In this document: piece after piece, positions 1 to 8,068 of the stretch | Layout: each line of letters opens with the position of its first letter | How positions within the stretch are numbered: the first letter of the stretch is position 1 | Assembly (NCBI RefSeq): GCF_002934065.1 | Contig: NZ_CP018049.1 | Span: forward strand, 4,586,501-4,650,500 | Reading direction: 5' to 3' | Length of the DNA stretch: 64,000 bases | Origin: Pseudomonas orientalis | Lineage (GTDB): Bacteria; Pseudomonadota; Gammaproteobacteria; Pseudomonadales; Pseudomonadaceae | The notes under the pieces: generated by a model | What the model was told of the DNA's origin: nothing | Seen by the model: only the letters and a program-made list of their open reading frames with translations | Databases searched by the model: none | Made by a program: the position numbers and the translations under genes

Positions 1-408
1 TGCACTATGCTCTGTGGGTTCGCTATGACCACCGCGTACATACCGGCCGGCGTAGCCGATACGCCAGCCATCCAGCACCGGGGCGACACCAAAAGCACTG
101 TTGTTTTGCACCAGGGGGACTTCAACCATCACGGGCTCAGTAGGGTCGACACCACTGATGGCCACCAGTGATAAAGCGGGGTCTCGCGTGGGTTTGATCA
201 TGGGCGCCAGAGCATTGTAGCCGGGTATGAGCACCGCTCCCTCGGCGCGTCCGGCAGCGAAGACGATAGCACCGGGGCTGGCGTTATCGGTTCGCGCCTT
301 GGGAGTCGTGGAAGAGCCAGGTTCGGCGCCCTCCTGCGCAAAGGCATGCGGCGACGCTGAAAAGCAGGGTATGCCCAATCGCCATAGTTTCTTGCAGTCG
401 TCGTTCAT
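1..408 (-). CDS. Partial exported hypothetical protein, cut by the left edge
   Basis: An open frame on the minus strand runs from an ATG at 408 off the left end of the window (136 codons visible, no stop). The N-terminus has two lysines, a weak hydrophobic stretch and an AFA-Q junction that could be a signal peptidase site, followed by a Ser/Thr/Pro-rich linker. The visible remainder (about residues 45-136) looks like beta-rich secreted sequence with IPGYNALAPMIKP and LDGWRIGYAGRYVRGG. I do not recognise the family. The hydrophobic core of the leader is clearer in another frame starting at 385, so a frameshift near the start is possible. The Shine-Dalgarno is weak (GGGGG well upstream). Confidence 0.55.
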   Translation of the reverse strand, partial: MNDDCKKLWRLGIPCFSASPHAFAQEGAEPGSSTTPKARTDNASPGAIVFAAGRAEGAVLIPGYNALAPMIKPTRDPALSLVAISGVDPTEPVMVEVPLVQNNSAFGVAPVLDGWRIGYAGRYVRGGHSEPTEHSA

Positions 409-517
409 GACAACGTATCCCCCGAAATTAAATTTCCGAGGGATCATCGCACTCCCTTCCGACGTTTGTCGCAGCGTTGAAACACCCTGAAAATACCTTT
501 TTCCACACGCCCGTCAA

Positions 518-1576
518 TTAGCCGGCAGCGTGTTCTTTGGCATCATGCGTCTCTACGTCCAGCCACCACGCATGCCCTCGCTCGGGCTGGTTGAGCCTGA
601 ACGCCTGCCCCATGGCCGGTGTAGTGATCGACACATTGCGCTCCCAGGCCAGCGCCATGATGCGGTCGAACGGCTCGTGCCAGGCGTGGAACGCCAGGTC
701 GAACGTACCGTTGTGAATCGGTAGCAGCCAACGGCCCTTGAGGTCGATATGCGCCTGCAATGTTTGCTCCGGCTGCATATGCACGTGAGGCCAGTCGACG
801 TTGTAGGCACCGGTCTCCATGAGGGTCAGGTCAAACGGTCCGTATTGCTCGCCGATCCGCTTGAAACCGTCGAAATACCCCGTATCGCCGCTGAAAAAGA
901 TCCGCCGCGCATCATCGATCATCACCCAGGAACACCACAGGGTCTGGTTGCCGTCAAACAGGCCACGCCCGGAAAAATGTTGCGCCGGTGTGGCAACAAA
1001 ACGAATGCCATCGACTTCGGTGCCTTGCCACCAATCCAGTTGCCGCACCTTGCCGGCATCCACGCCCCATTTGACCAGCGTGTCTCCTACCCCCAAAGGC
1101 GCAAGAAAGTACTGCGTCTTGTCGGCTAATTGGACGACAGCCGTACGGTCGAGGTGGTCGTAGTGATTGTGGGACAGGATCACCGCTTCCAATAGCGGCA
1201 GCTCTTCAAGGCTGATAGGCGGTTGATGGAAACGCTTCGGGCCGGCCCAGCTGAACGGCGAGGCGCGCTCGGCGAACACCGGGTCGGTGATCCAGAACTT
1301 ACCGCGCATTTTCAGCAGCACGGTTGAATGGCCCAGGCGGAATACACTGTGATCAGAAGCCGCCAGCAGGTGTTCGCGGGTCAGGCGTTGTACCGGGATG
1401 TCGCCCACAGGCCGGGTAGTGCGCGGCTTGTTGAACAACATGTTCCAAAAGATACGCAAGGTCTTGCCAACACCACCGTGCGGCACCGGCGCATCGTTAT
1501 TGAAATGCCCCTGGTCCCGCTCGGCAGGCTTGAGCGCAGTGGGTGCGGGATCAAGACGGGTTGAAAGGGTGGCCAT
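518..1576 (-). CDS. MBL-fold metallohydrolase of the UlaG/RomA/NAPE-PLD-like group
   Basis: This 352-residue protein has a metallo-beta-lactamase fold. The metal-binding HxHxDH motif is visible at residues 136-141 (SHNHYDHLD), and further ligands lie in PAQHFSGRG, FSGDTGYF and the late IHNGTFDLAFH stretch. Family members hydrolyse phosphodiester or lactone bonds with two metal ions; the substrate here cannot be told. The gene is divergent from a TetR regulator and the two share an operator-bearing gap of about 120 bp, so the regulator probably controls it. No signal peptide or membrane segment is seen, so a cytoplasmic enzyme is likely. Confidence 0.85.
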   Translation of the reverse strand: MATLSTRLDPAPTALKPAERDQGHFNNDAPVPHGGVGKTLRIFWNMLFNKPRTTRPVGDIPVQRLTREHLLAASDHSVFRLGHSTVLLKMRGKFWITDPVFAERASPFSWAGPKRFHQPPISLEELPLLEAVILSHNHYDHLDRTAVVQLADKTQYFLAPLGVGDTLVKWGVDAGKVRQLDWWQGTEVDGIRFVATPAQHFSGRGLFDGNQTLWCSWVMIDDARRIFFSGDTGYFDGFKRIGEQYGPFDLTLMETGAYNVDWPHVHMQPEQTLQAHIDLKGRWLLPIHNGTFDLAFHAWHEPFDRIMALAWERNVSITTPAMGQAFRLNQPERGHAWWLDVETHDAKEHAAG

Positions 1577-1607
1577 TACAGAGTGACTCCTGCGTCCGCT
1601 GATAAAT

Positions 1608-1623
1608 TACACTGCACAGTGTA
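1608..1623. promoter_or_regulatory. Palindromic operator, probable TetR-family binding site
   Basis: TACACTGCACAGTGTA has two perfect 7-bp inverted arms around a CA centre. It lies 32 bp upstream of the hydrolase start and about 75 bp upstream of the TetR gene, the usual place for an autoregulated divergent operator. TetR-family dimers typically bind palindromes of this size. Confidence 0.6.
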
Positions 1624-1654
1624 GTTTCTACATTGCAACAAAACCCTGAACAAG

Positions 1655-1670
1655 TAAACTGCCAAGTGTA
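1655..1670. promoter_or_regulatory. Second, degenerate copy of the TetR operator
   Basis: TAAACTGCCAAGTGTA matches the palindrome at 1608-1623 in 13 of 16 positions and lies 47 bp away, just upstream of the TetR start. It keeps the right arm (AGTGTA) and loses part of the left arm. It may be a lower-affinity site for autoregulation. Confidence 0.45.
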
Positions 1671-1697
1671 ATTTCATCCTTGAGCCTAACTTCCTCC

Positions 1698-2324
1698 ATG
1701 AATGCCTCCCCACGCCTCACCGACCGTAAACGCGAAGCCATCGTGACGGCGGCCATCGCCGAGTTTCGCGAGAATGGCTTCGAGGTCACCAGCATGGACA
1801 GGATCGCCGCCACTGCCGGTGTTTCCAAGCGTACGGTCTACAACCACTTCCCCAGTAAAGAAGAGCTGTTCTCCGAAATCCTGCACCAGTTGTGGGCCAG
1901 CAGCTCCGCGCAGCTGGATGTGGCGTACAGCAGCGAGCAACCCTTGCGCGATCAACTGCGCAAGTTGTTGGAAGCGAAAATGAAGATGATGTTGGATGCC
2001 AACTTCCTCGACCTGGCGCGCGTGGCCATCGCGGCCACGATCCATTCGCCGGAGCGCGCCCAGGACATGGTCAACCGCCTGAGCGCGCGCGAAGAAGGCT
2101 TTACCGTATGGGTACGCGCCGCCCAGGAAGACGGCCGTCTGAGTGGCGACGACCCGGCGTTCGCCGCTCACCAGATACAAAGCCTGCTCAAGGCCTTCGC
2201 ATTCTGGCCGCAGATTACCCTTGGCCAACCGACCCTCGACGCAGCCTCCCAGGTCCATGTGATCGAATCGGCGATCGATCTGTTCCTCGCAGGTTATGAG
2301 GTCGACTCTCGCCGCTCCCGGTAA
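1698..2324 (+). CDS. TetR/AcrR-family transcriptional regulator
   Basis: A 208-residue regulator. The N-terminal helix-turn-helix is typical of TetR (ATAGVSKRTVYNHFPSKEELFSEIL at about residues 37-61). The C-terminal ligand domain ends with a FWPQITLGQP stretch of the AefR-like type. The frame can be extended to a TTG at 1680, but the ATG at 1698 (MNASPRLTDRKR) is the more usual start. The gene is divergent from the MBL hydrolase and most likely represses it and itself through the palindromes in the shared gap. The inducing ligand cannot be inferred. Confidence 0.85.
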   Translation: MNASPRLTDRKREAIVTAAIAEFRENGFEVTSMDRIAATAGVSKRTVYNHFPSKEELFSEILHQLWASSSAQLDVAYSSEQPLRDQLRKLLEAKMKMMLDANFLDLARVAIAATIHSPERAQDMVNRLSAREEGFTVWVRAAQEDGRLSGDDPAFAAHQIQSLLKAFAFWPQITLGQPTLDAASQVHVIESAIDLFLAGYEVDSRRSR

Positions 2325-2533
2325 GCGGTCGGCCTGGGTTGTCTTACAACTCCTCGTCTGAATCTTCTTCCGCAAGCCCGCCGCGATAGCATAATGCCGC
2401 CATTGGTCGCCCAACACAAAATACGTTTCCCAAGCGGCGAACTTCCTGGCTGGCCAATCACTCTGAACCCGTTGTTCCACCCCTCTGTCAGCACAAGGAA
2501 GCTGGCAATGAGCAAGTCAACCGTGAGGCCCAG

Positions 2534-3919
2534 ATGCCCTACGGGGTCAGGCGCATCTACATGGAATCCTCATCCGCATGCCTGCTCGAGCTTCCGACCA
2601 TGCTATTCAATGCTTACAAAAAAACCATCAGCGCCTTGCAACACACCAATGCGCAACAAGCCAGCCTGCTGGACGCGATCGAGCGCTCCATGGCGGTCAT
2701 CGAATTCGACACGCAGGGCACGGTGCTGCGCGCCAATGACAATTTCCTCAAGACCATGGGCTATCGCGCCGAACAGATCCTGGGCCAACCCCACCGCCTG
2801 TTCTGCACACCGGCGTTCGCCCGCAGCGCCGAGTACAACCAGCTGTGGACGCATCTACGCAACGGCCAATTCGAGTCGGGCACCGTTGAGCGAGTGGGCG
2901 CCAATGGCCAATCGGTGTGGCTGGAAGCCAGTTACAACCCGGTAAAGGATGAAGCCGGCCGCGTGATCAAAGTGGTGAAATACGCGATGGACGTCACCCC
3001 GCGCCTGCAGGCCGAAAGTGAAGCCAACGCCAAGCTGCAAGCCATCGACCGCGCCATGGCGATGATCGAGTTCAACCTCGATGGCACCATCATCACCGCC
3101 AATGCGAACTTCCTGCAGCGCATGGGCTACAGCCTCGCGCAGATCCAGGGCAAGCATCACCGCCTGTTCTGCACACCAGAGCTGGCCGGCAGCGCCGCCT
3201 ACAGCGAATTCTGGAAACGTCTGAACCAGGGTGAACTGTTCAACGGCCAGTTCGAGCGCGTGGACAAACACGGCAACACGCTGTGGCTCGAAGCCAACTA
3301 CAACCCGGTGTACGACGCCAGCGGGCGTCTGTGCAAGGTGGTGAAGTTTGCGTCGGACGTCACCGCACGTGTGCAACAGCATGCCGCTGACGCGCAAAGC
3401 GCTGCGCAGGCGTATCACCTGTCGCTCAATACCCAGGACATGGCCGAAAAAGGCGCCGACGTGATTCAGAAAACCGCCACCGGCATGCGCGACATTGCCG
3501 TGGATATTGACGCTTCCTCGCAACTGATCGCCAAGCTGGGCGAGCGCTCGCAACAGATCACCACCATCGTCAACACCATTCGCGGGATCGCCGACCAGAC
3601 CAACCTGCTGGCCCTCAACGCCGCCATCGAGGCCGCCCGCGCAGGCGAGCAAGGCCGTGGCTTTGCCGTGGTCGCCGATGAAGTCCGCCAATTGGCGGCG
3701 CGTACCAGCGGCTCCACGACGGAAATTTCCGGCATGATTGCCATGATCCAGGACGAAACCCGCCAGGCCATCGACAGCATGGACGCCACCCGCGACCGTG
3801 CGGCCCAGGGCGTGGAGCTGGCCAACCAGGCCGGTACGGTAATCCTGCAGATTCGTGAAGGCACCAGCGAGGCGGTGCAGGCGGTGAGCGCGTTCGCCAA
3901 CGAGCGGGGCAATCGCTGA
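2534..3919 (+). CDS. Soluble PAS-PAS methyl-accepting chemotaxis protein, BdlA-like
   Basis: This 461-residue protein has no membrane segment. Two PAS domains (about residues 50-155 and 170-280) are recent-looking duplicates: both contain the block HRLFCTP, a WLEA(S/N)YNPV stretch and a closing DVT(P/A)R. They are followed by an MCP signalling domain with the conserved hairpin tip (DQTNLLALNAAIEAARAGEQ). The order PAS-PAS-MCP without a transmembrane region matches P. aeruginosa BdlA, which senses conditions for biofilm dispersion. The ATG at 2534 has a GAGG five bases upstream; starts at 2561 or 2600 would trim a non-conserved N-terminus. The signalling domain stops soon after the hairpin, as in short cytoplasmic receptors. 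Confidence 0.85.
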   Translation: MPYGVRRIYMESSSACLLELPTMLFNAYKKTISALQHTNAQQASLLDAIERSMAVIEFDTQGTVLRANDNFLKTMGYRAEQILGQPHRLFCTPAFARSAEYNQLWTHLRNGQFESGTVERVGANGQSVWLEASYNPVKDEAGRVIKVVKYAMDVTPRLQAESEANAKLQAIDRAMAMIEFNLDGTIITANANFLQRMGYSLAQIQGKHHRLFCTPELAGSAAYSEFWKRLNQGELFNGQFERVDKHGNTLWLEANYNPVYDASGRLCKVVKFASDVTARVQQHAADAQSAAQAYHLSLNTQDMAEKGADVIQKTATGMRDIAVDIDASSQLIAKLGERSQQITTIVNTIRGIADQTNLLALNAAIEAARAGEQGRGFAVVADEVRQLAARTSGSTTEISGMIAMIQDETRQAIDSMDATRDRAAQGVELANQAGTVILQIREGTSEAVQAVSAFANERGNR

Positions 3920-3993
3920 CGGCTTCTTCATGTGCCTGGCCGGGAGGCTCGGTCTATAGTGCGTAAGCCTTACGCCCTCGACTCGAGCCTGCC

Positions 3994-4512
3994 ATGACCT
4001 CAGATAAACCCGACCCGATCCCTGTCGACCACCTGCGCTTCCATCGCCACCACGCTCACCTGGCGCCGACCTTTGGCAACGATACCTTTGCCCTCAAGGC
4101 CGAAGCCTTCGCGCGCTTCTTTGGCACGCCGACATTCCTTGGCGCGCAAACCGCCATTGTAGTGCTGTGGGTGGTGCTGAACGCGACCGGCATCACCCAC
4201 TTCGACGTCTACCCCTTCATCCTGCTCAACCTGGCCTTCAGCCTGCAATCGGCCTATGCCGCGCCGCTGATCCTGCTGGCCCAGACGCGCCAGGCAGCAC
4301 GCGACAAAGCCCAGTCCGACGCCGACGCGCAGCACCGCGAAGCCCTGGCCTCCGCCAATACCGCACGCCAGGCCCAGGCCGAACAGACCACCCAACAGCT
4401 GCTGGAACTGTTGGAGCAGAACACGCGGTTGACGCAAATGACCAAACAGCTGACCGAGCGTATCGAAACCCTGACCAGTGAAATGCATGAGCACTTTGTG
4501 CGCAAAACCTAA
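3994..4512 (+). CDS. DUF1003 family membrane protein
   Basis: A 172-residue protein with the DUF1003 signature: TFGNDTFALKAEAFARFFGTPTFL, then two hydrophobic segments (about residues 51-67 and 75-95) separated by THFDVYPFILLN, and the closing LILLAQTRQAARDK. The last 70 residues form a charged, glutamine-rich coiled coil likely to lie in the cytoplasm. The function of the family is not known. Its stop codon overlaps the stop of the convergent LysR gene by four bases, so any transcript of either would run antisense to the other. Confidence 0.85.
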   Translation: MTSDKPDPIPVDHLRFHRHHAHLAPTFGNDTFALKAEAFARFFGTPTFLGAQTAIVVLWVVLNATGITHFDVYPFILLNLAFSLQSAYAAPLILLAQTRQAARDKAQSDADAQHREALASANTARQAQAEQTTQQLLELLEQNTRLTQMTKQLTERIETLTSEMHEHFVRKT

Positions 4513-5393
4513 CGGCGCAGCCAGCGCACGTGTCGCCCCAGCTCATCAAACAGCGTCACCACCGAACGCAACGCCCGGCAATCAGGGCGCGTCAACAGCC
4601 ACAGCGCCGTGTCATGTCCTGCCAAAGCGGGGCCCAGCCGTTGCAAGCCATCGTCGATCAGGAAATCCGGCAACGCCGCCACCCCAAGCCCGGCGCGTAC
4701 CAATTCCGTCACCGACTGCATGCTGTTGCAGCGATAACCGGGACGCACGCCCGGCAGATGCTCGCGGCGCCAGGTCACGGTGGGGTGGTCAGGCAAGAAG
4801 TCATCCGGCGCGATCCAGGTCAGGTCGGCCAGTTCATGGCCTGCATGCCGACGGGCATAGTCGGCACTGGCGCACACCTGATACGTCACCGTGCCCAGGC
4901 AACGTCCGACAAGATGCTCCGGCGGGTTCCTGGTCAGGCGCAGCGCGATATCCGCATCGCGGCGGCTGAGGTTGGCGAAATCGTTGGAGGTGCTCAGCTC
5001 CAGGATCAACGCCGGATAGTCCGCCATGAAGCTGGCCAGGGCGGGTAGCAGCAGACCTTGCAGCACCGAGTCGGAACAGGTCAGGCGCACCGTGCCGCTG
5101 ATCACTTCACCGCCCTGCTCCACACCGATGCGTGCAGCCTCCAGGGCAAGCTCTGCGCGCTCGGCCTGTTGCGCCAAGTGGTTGGCCAGACTGGTGGGCA
5201 GATAGCCGGCGCGGCTTTTTTCAAACAGCGGTTGGCCCAGGGCTGCCTCCAGGCGCCGTACCGCGCGGAACACCGTGGACACATCCACGCGCAGCAACCC
5301 CGCCGCCCGCGCCAGCGTGCCGCCACGCACCAGAGCGAGGACCAGCGACAGGTCGTTATAGTCGAGCTGATAGTGCGTGACTGCATTGACCAT
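4509..5393 (-). CDS. LysR-family transcriptional regulator
   Basis: About 294 residues from the ATG at 5393 (MVNAVTHYQLDYNDLSL). A winged helix-turn-helix lies at the N-terminus (GGTLARAAGLLRVDVSTVFRAVRRLEAALG) and a periplasmic-binding-like effector domain follows. The frame extends further upstream to 5456, but that part overlaps the promoter region of the divergent gene. The divergent partner is the amidotransferase-like gene at 5474, about 80 bp away, the likely target. The C-terminus has SRPDCRALRSVVTLFDELG-type sequence seen in regulators of oxidoreductase genes. The effector is unknown. Confidence 0.85.
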   Translation of the reverse strand: MVNAVTHYQLDYNDLSLVLALVRGGTLARAAGLLRVDVSTVFRAVRRLEAALGQPLFEKSRAGYLPTSLANHLAQQAERAELALEAARIGVEQGGEVISGTVRLTCSDSVLQGLLLPALASFMADYPALILELSTSNDFANLSRRDADIALRLTRNPPEHLVGRCLGTVTYQVCASADYARRHAGHELADLTWIAPDDFLPDHPTVTWRREHLPGVRPGYRCNSMQSVTELVRAGLGVAALPDFLIDDGLQRLGPALAGHDTALWLLTRPDCRALRSVVTLFDELGRHVRWLRR

Positions 5394-5473
5394 GTGGGAA
5401 AACGCCAATATCGATTGCGTGAGCGCCAATCTATAGTGCCCACCAGGACACCACAAGCCATGGGATGCACACG

Positions 5474-6181
5474 ATGAACGACACCCCGCTGCACCTCGCT
5501 CTGATCGGCGATTACAACCCCGACGTGATTGCGCACCAGGCCATCCCGGTAGCGCTGCAACAAGCGGCCCAAGCCCTGAAGCTTGACATCAACCTGCACT
5601 GGCTCGGCACCGACACCCTCACCTCCCCGGCCTCGCTGCACAGGTTTGACGGCTTCTGGTGCGTGCCTGCCAGCCCTTATCGCGACATCGAAGGCGCGCT
5701 GCGAGCCATCCGCTTTGCCCGCGAACAGCGGCGACCTTTCCTCGGCACCTGCGGTGGTTTTCAGCACGTGGTACTCGAATATGCCCGCAACGTGCTGGGA
5801 TGGGCGGATGCCGAACACGGCGAGTTGGTACCGGACGCCGAACGCGCGGTCATCACGCCATTGAGCTGTGCGCTGGTGGAAGCCAGCGACACCGTGCGCC
5901 TGCTACCCAATACGCGTATCGCCCAAGCCTACGGCAGCCTGGATATCCACGAAGGTTATCGTTGCAGCTACGGTATCAATCCGCAGTTCGCTCACGCACT
6001 GCTCGACGGGGAGATGATTCCAAGCGGCCATGACGCGGCTGGCGAGCTTCGCGCGATAGAGCTGCTGGGCCATCCATTTTTCCTCGCCACCCTGTTCCAG
6101 CCCGAACGCGCCGCCCTCAAAGGCACCACGCCGCCACTGGCGATAGCCCTGCTCAAGGCGTGCCAGGAGGCCTCGGCATGA
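5474..6181 (+). CDS. CTP-synthase C-terminal-like class I amidotransferase (GATase-like) protein
   Basis: A 235-residue stand-alone domain related to the glutaminase half of CTP synthase. The nucleophile elbow GTCGGFQH (Cys about residue 93) is intact and is followed by the family block EYARNVLGWADAEHGE. The catalytic His-Glu pair near the C-terminus, normally HPE, reads FQPE here, so the histidine is replaced by glutamine and classical glutaminase activity is doubtful. The ATG at 5474 has a GGGA eight bases upstream; an in-frame ATG at 5465 is the alternative. Divergent from a LysR gene, and its stop overlaps the start of a monooxygenase remnant (ATGA). Confidence 0.75.
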   Translation: MNDTPLHLALIGDYNPDVIAHQAIPVALQQAAQALKLDINLHWLGTDTLTSPASLHRFDGFWCVPASPYRDIEGALRAIRFAREQRRPFLGTCGGFQHVVLEYARNVLGWADAEHGELVPDAERAVITPLSCALVEASDTVRLLPNTRIAQAYGSLDIHEGYRCSYGINPQFAHALLDGEMIPSGHDAAGELRAIELLGHPFFLATLFQPERAALKGTTPPLAIALLKACQEASA

Positions 6182-6273
6182 TCGCCAAGACACCGGCAGC
6201 GCCTCACTACGCAGTGATTTTCAGCTCACTGCACACCGATGGCGACCAGGGTAGCGCGATCACACAGGCCTAG
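6178..6273 (+). pseudogene. Truncated antibiotic-biosynthesis-monooxygenase (ABM) gene, 5' remnant
   Basis: A 31-codon frame starts at an ATG that overlaps the stop of the amidotransferase gene (ATGA). It reads MIAKTPAAPHYAVIFSSL followed by HTDGDQG, the typical N-terminus of ABM-fold (YqjZ-like) monooxygenases of about 100 residues. After SAITQA it hits TAG exactly where the convergent DUF2025 gene ends. The rest of the domain is missing, so this looks like the 5' end of a gene cut by a deletion. Translational coupling to the gene upstream appears preserved. Family assignment rests on recalled N-terminal sequence. Confidence 0.6.
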
Positions 6274-6593
6274 CTGACCAGACTACGCAACGCACTGATC
6301 TGCGCGATCTCGACCCGACGCATATACACCCGCAACGGTTCGCTGATGTTGAGCCGGTCGTCGATATTCTGCTCCAGCAGTAACTGAATGCGCGCGCGCG
6401 ACAGGATCATGCTGTGGTCGGCAGCCGGGACCCAGACGAACTCGGCGGTGGGAATGATGCCGTCATCGGCCACGTCCATGCCGAAGGCATCTTCGCTGAA
6501 ACGCACGATGTACTGACCCGTCTTGCGGTTCAGGCCGACAAAGCCGTGGAGTTGGTCGGCGGCCTGGCAGATAAGCTCGGAAGTGATGCGCAT
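6270..6593 (-). CDS. DUF2025 family protein (PA1123-like)
   Basis: A 107-residue soluble protein starting at the ATG at 6593 (MRITSELICQAADQLHGFVG), which has GAGG six bases upstream; a longer frame to 6686 lacks a good start. The sequence VGLNRKTGQYIVRFSEDAFGMDVADD is characteristic of DUF2025, a small family common in Pseudomonas with a solved structure but no known function. Its stop overlaps that of the broken monooxygenase remnant on the other strand, marking the deletion junction. Confidence 0.75.
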   Translation of the reverse strand: MRITSELICQAADQLHGFVGLNRKTGQYIVRFSEDAFGMDVADDGIIPTAEFVWVPAADHSMILSRARIQLLLEQNIDDRLNISEPLRVYMRRVEIAQISALRSLVS

Positions 6594-6825
6594 GGTAAAC
6601 CTCACTGAAAAGTCCCACAGGGACTGGAAAGATGGTTTACACGCGTGGCAAAAAATACCGCCCTCTGACGGGGCAGTTGCGGCCAAGAGTACTGCAATAC
6701 ATCACAGAAAAACCCTAAAAGTTGGTCCGCGCGCAGGTTAATGTCGGTTTGGTGATAGCGCCTTTCGCAATCAATTGTTAAAAAGGACGCCTTCTCAAAG
6801 TTACCTCCACGAAAGGACTTCCCAT

Positions 6826-7977
6826 ATGCCTGTCACGTTAACCAACGGCCTGGTGCGCACCACGATAGGGAGTGCCGTGCTGCTGGCGCTGATGCTCGGC
6901 CTTGCGCCCGCACAGGCTGCCGACCCGATCAGCCCGGCTGAATTGGCGACAAACGAAGGCATCCCCTACCCTGCGGTGATCGCCCACCGTGGCGCGTCCT
7001 ATGACGCTCCCGAGTCCACCGCCGCTGCTTACAAGGTCGCGCGGGACCTGGGCGCCGACTACCTGGAACTGGACCTGCAGCGCAGCAAGGACGGCGTATT
7101 GTTCGCCCTGCACGACAACAACCTGCAGCGCACCACCGACGTGGCGACCAAGTTCCCCGAGCGCAAAGACGCGCCGGCCAACGAATTCACCTGGAAAGAA
7201 CTGCAAAGCCTGGACGCCGGCAGCTGGTTCAACGCCGCCTACCCGGACCGTGCACGCCCGGGTTTCGTCGGCCTGAAAATCCAGAGCCTGGATGACATCA
7301 TCAAGATCGCCGAAGGCAATCCGCAACATAAGCCAGGCCTGTACATCGAGACCAAGGAGCCCAAGCAATTCCCGGGCATCGAAGCCGACCTGAAAAACAA
7401 GTTGCTCGACAAGGGCTGGTTGAGCTCCGCCGGCTCCAAGCTGGGCAAGAGCAACACCGGCGTCGGCCAGGGCAAGGGCCGTGTGGTGCTGCAAACCTTT
7501 GAGGTGGCCAGCCTGAAAGAACTGCAGAAAGAAATGCCCAACACGCCGAAGATCCTGCTGTTGTGGGTCGGTGAAGGCAGCATTGAGCCCAAGTCCAAGG
7601 TGACGTTCGCCGAATCCGGCGAGGCGACCAAAGCCGCCTATTACGCCAAGCAGGAACCGAAAGACGCGGCCGAATTCGAAAAATGGGTCGACCAGGCCAA
7701 AAGCCTCGGCGCCATCGGCACCGGCCCTTCGGCAGAGCTGACCGACCATGGCGACCAGAGCTACACCGACCTGGTCAAGCCTGAGATGAACAAGCTGACC
7801 CACGACAAGGGCCTGTTGGTGCACGTGTACACCGTGGATGAGCCGGTCGACTTCGACAAGGTGATGAAGGCCGGTGTCGATGGCATCTTCACCAACCGTG
7901 CCGCCGAACTGTTGAAGTTCTACAAGCGCTGGCCGTCCTCCAGCGTGCAGGACCTGCTGAGCGATCATAAATACTGA
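6826..7977 (+). CDS. glpQ: Periplasmic glycerophosphodiester phosphodiesterase
   Basis: A 383-residue exported enzyme that hydrolyses glycerophosphodiesters to glycerol-3-phosphate and an alcohol. A clear signal peptide (LLALMLGLAPAQA-AD) precedes the GDPD domain, whose active-site block is VIAHRGASYDAPEST, followed by YLELDLQRSKDGVLFALHDN with the metal-binding Glu and Asp and the second His. The ATG at 6826 follows AAAGGA at good spacing; the frame extends upstream to 6775 without support. The length suits the periplasmic GlpQ type rather than the cytoplasmic UgpQ type. It stands alone, without glpT. Confidence 0.9.
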   Translation: MPVTLTNGLVRTTIGSAVLLALMLGLAPAQAADPISPAELATNEGIPYPAVIAHRGASYDAPESTAAAYKVARDLGADYLELDLQRSKDGVLFALHDNNLQRTTDVATKFPERKDAPANEFTWKELQSLDAGSWFNAAYPDRARPGFVGLKIQSLDDIIKIAEGNPQHKPGLYIETKEPKQFPGIEADLKNKLLDKGWLSSAGSKLGKSNTGVGQGKGRVVLQTFEVASLKELQKEMPNTPKILLLWVGEGSIEPKSKVTFAESGEATKAAYYAKQEPKDAAEFEKWVDQAKSLGAIGTGPSAELTDHGDQSYTDLVKPEMNKLTHDKGLLVHVYTVDEPVDFDKVMKAGVDGIFTNRAAELLKFYKRWPSSSVQDLLSDHKY

Positions 7978-7998
7978 GGCGTTGGTGTCAGTGAGCCA

Positions 7999-8014
7999 TT
8001 AAGGATGAGTTAAG
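7999..8014. promoter_or_regulatory. TTAAG direct repeat, candidate PmrA/OmpR-type response-regulator box
   Basis: TTAAG-GATGAG-TTAAG is a direct repeat with an 11-bp period, 55 bp upstream of the PepSY gene. PmrA-like regulators of the OmpR family bind tandem half-sites of the form (C/T)TTAA with this spacing. The site is well placed to activate the PepSY gene. No experimental link is implied. Confidence 0.4.
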
Positions 8015-8068
8015 TTGCGCCGGTTAATCTGGCGCCACTTAAACAGCTCAACCAGAAGGACACACACC

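Noticed and set aside
227..490. 87-codon plus-strand frame at the left end
   Set aside because: It is antisense to the exported partial gene and has no domain or ribosome-binding site.
2294..2515. 73-codon minus-strand frame between the TetR and chemoreceptor genes
   Set aside because: No start signal or recognisable sequence; the gap is better read as promoter region for the chemoreceptor.
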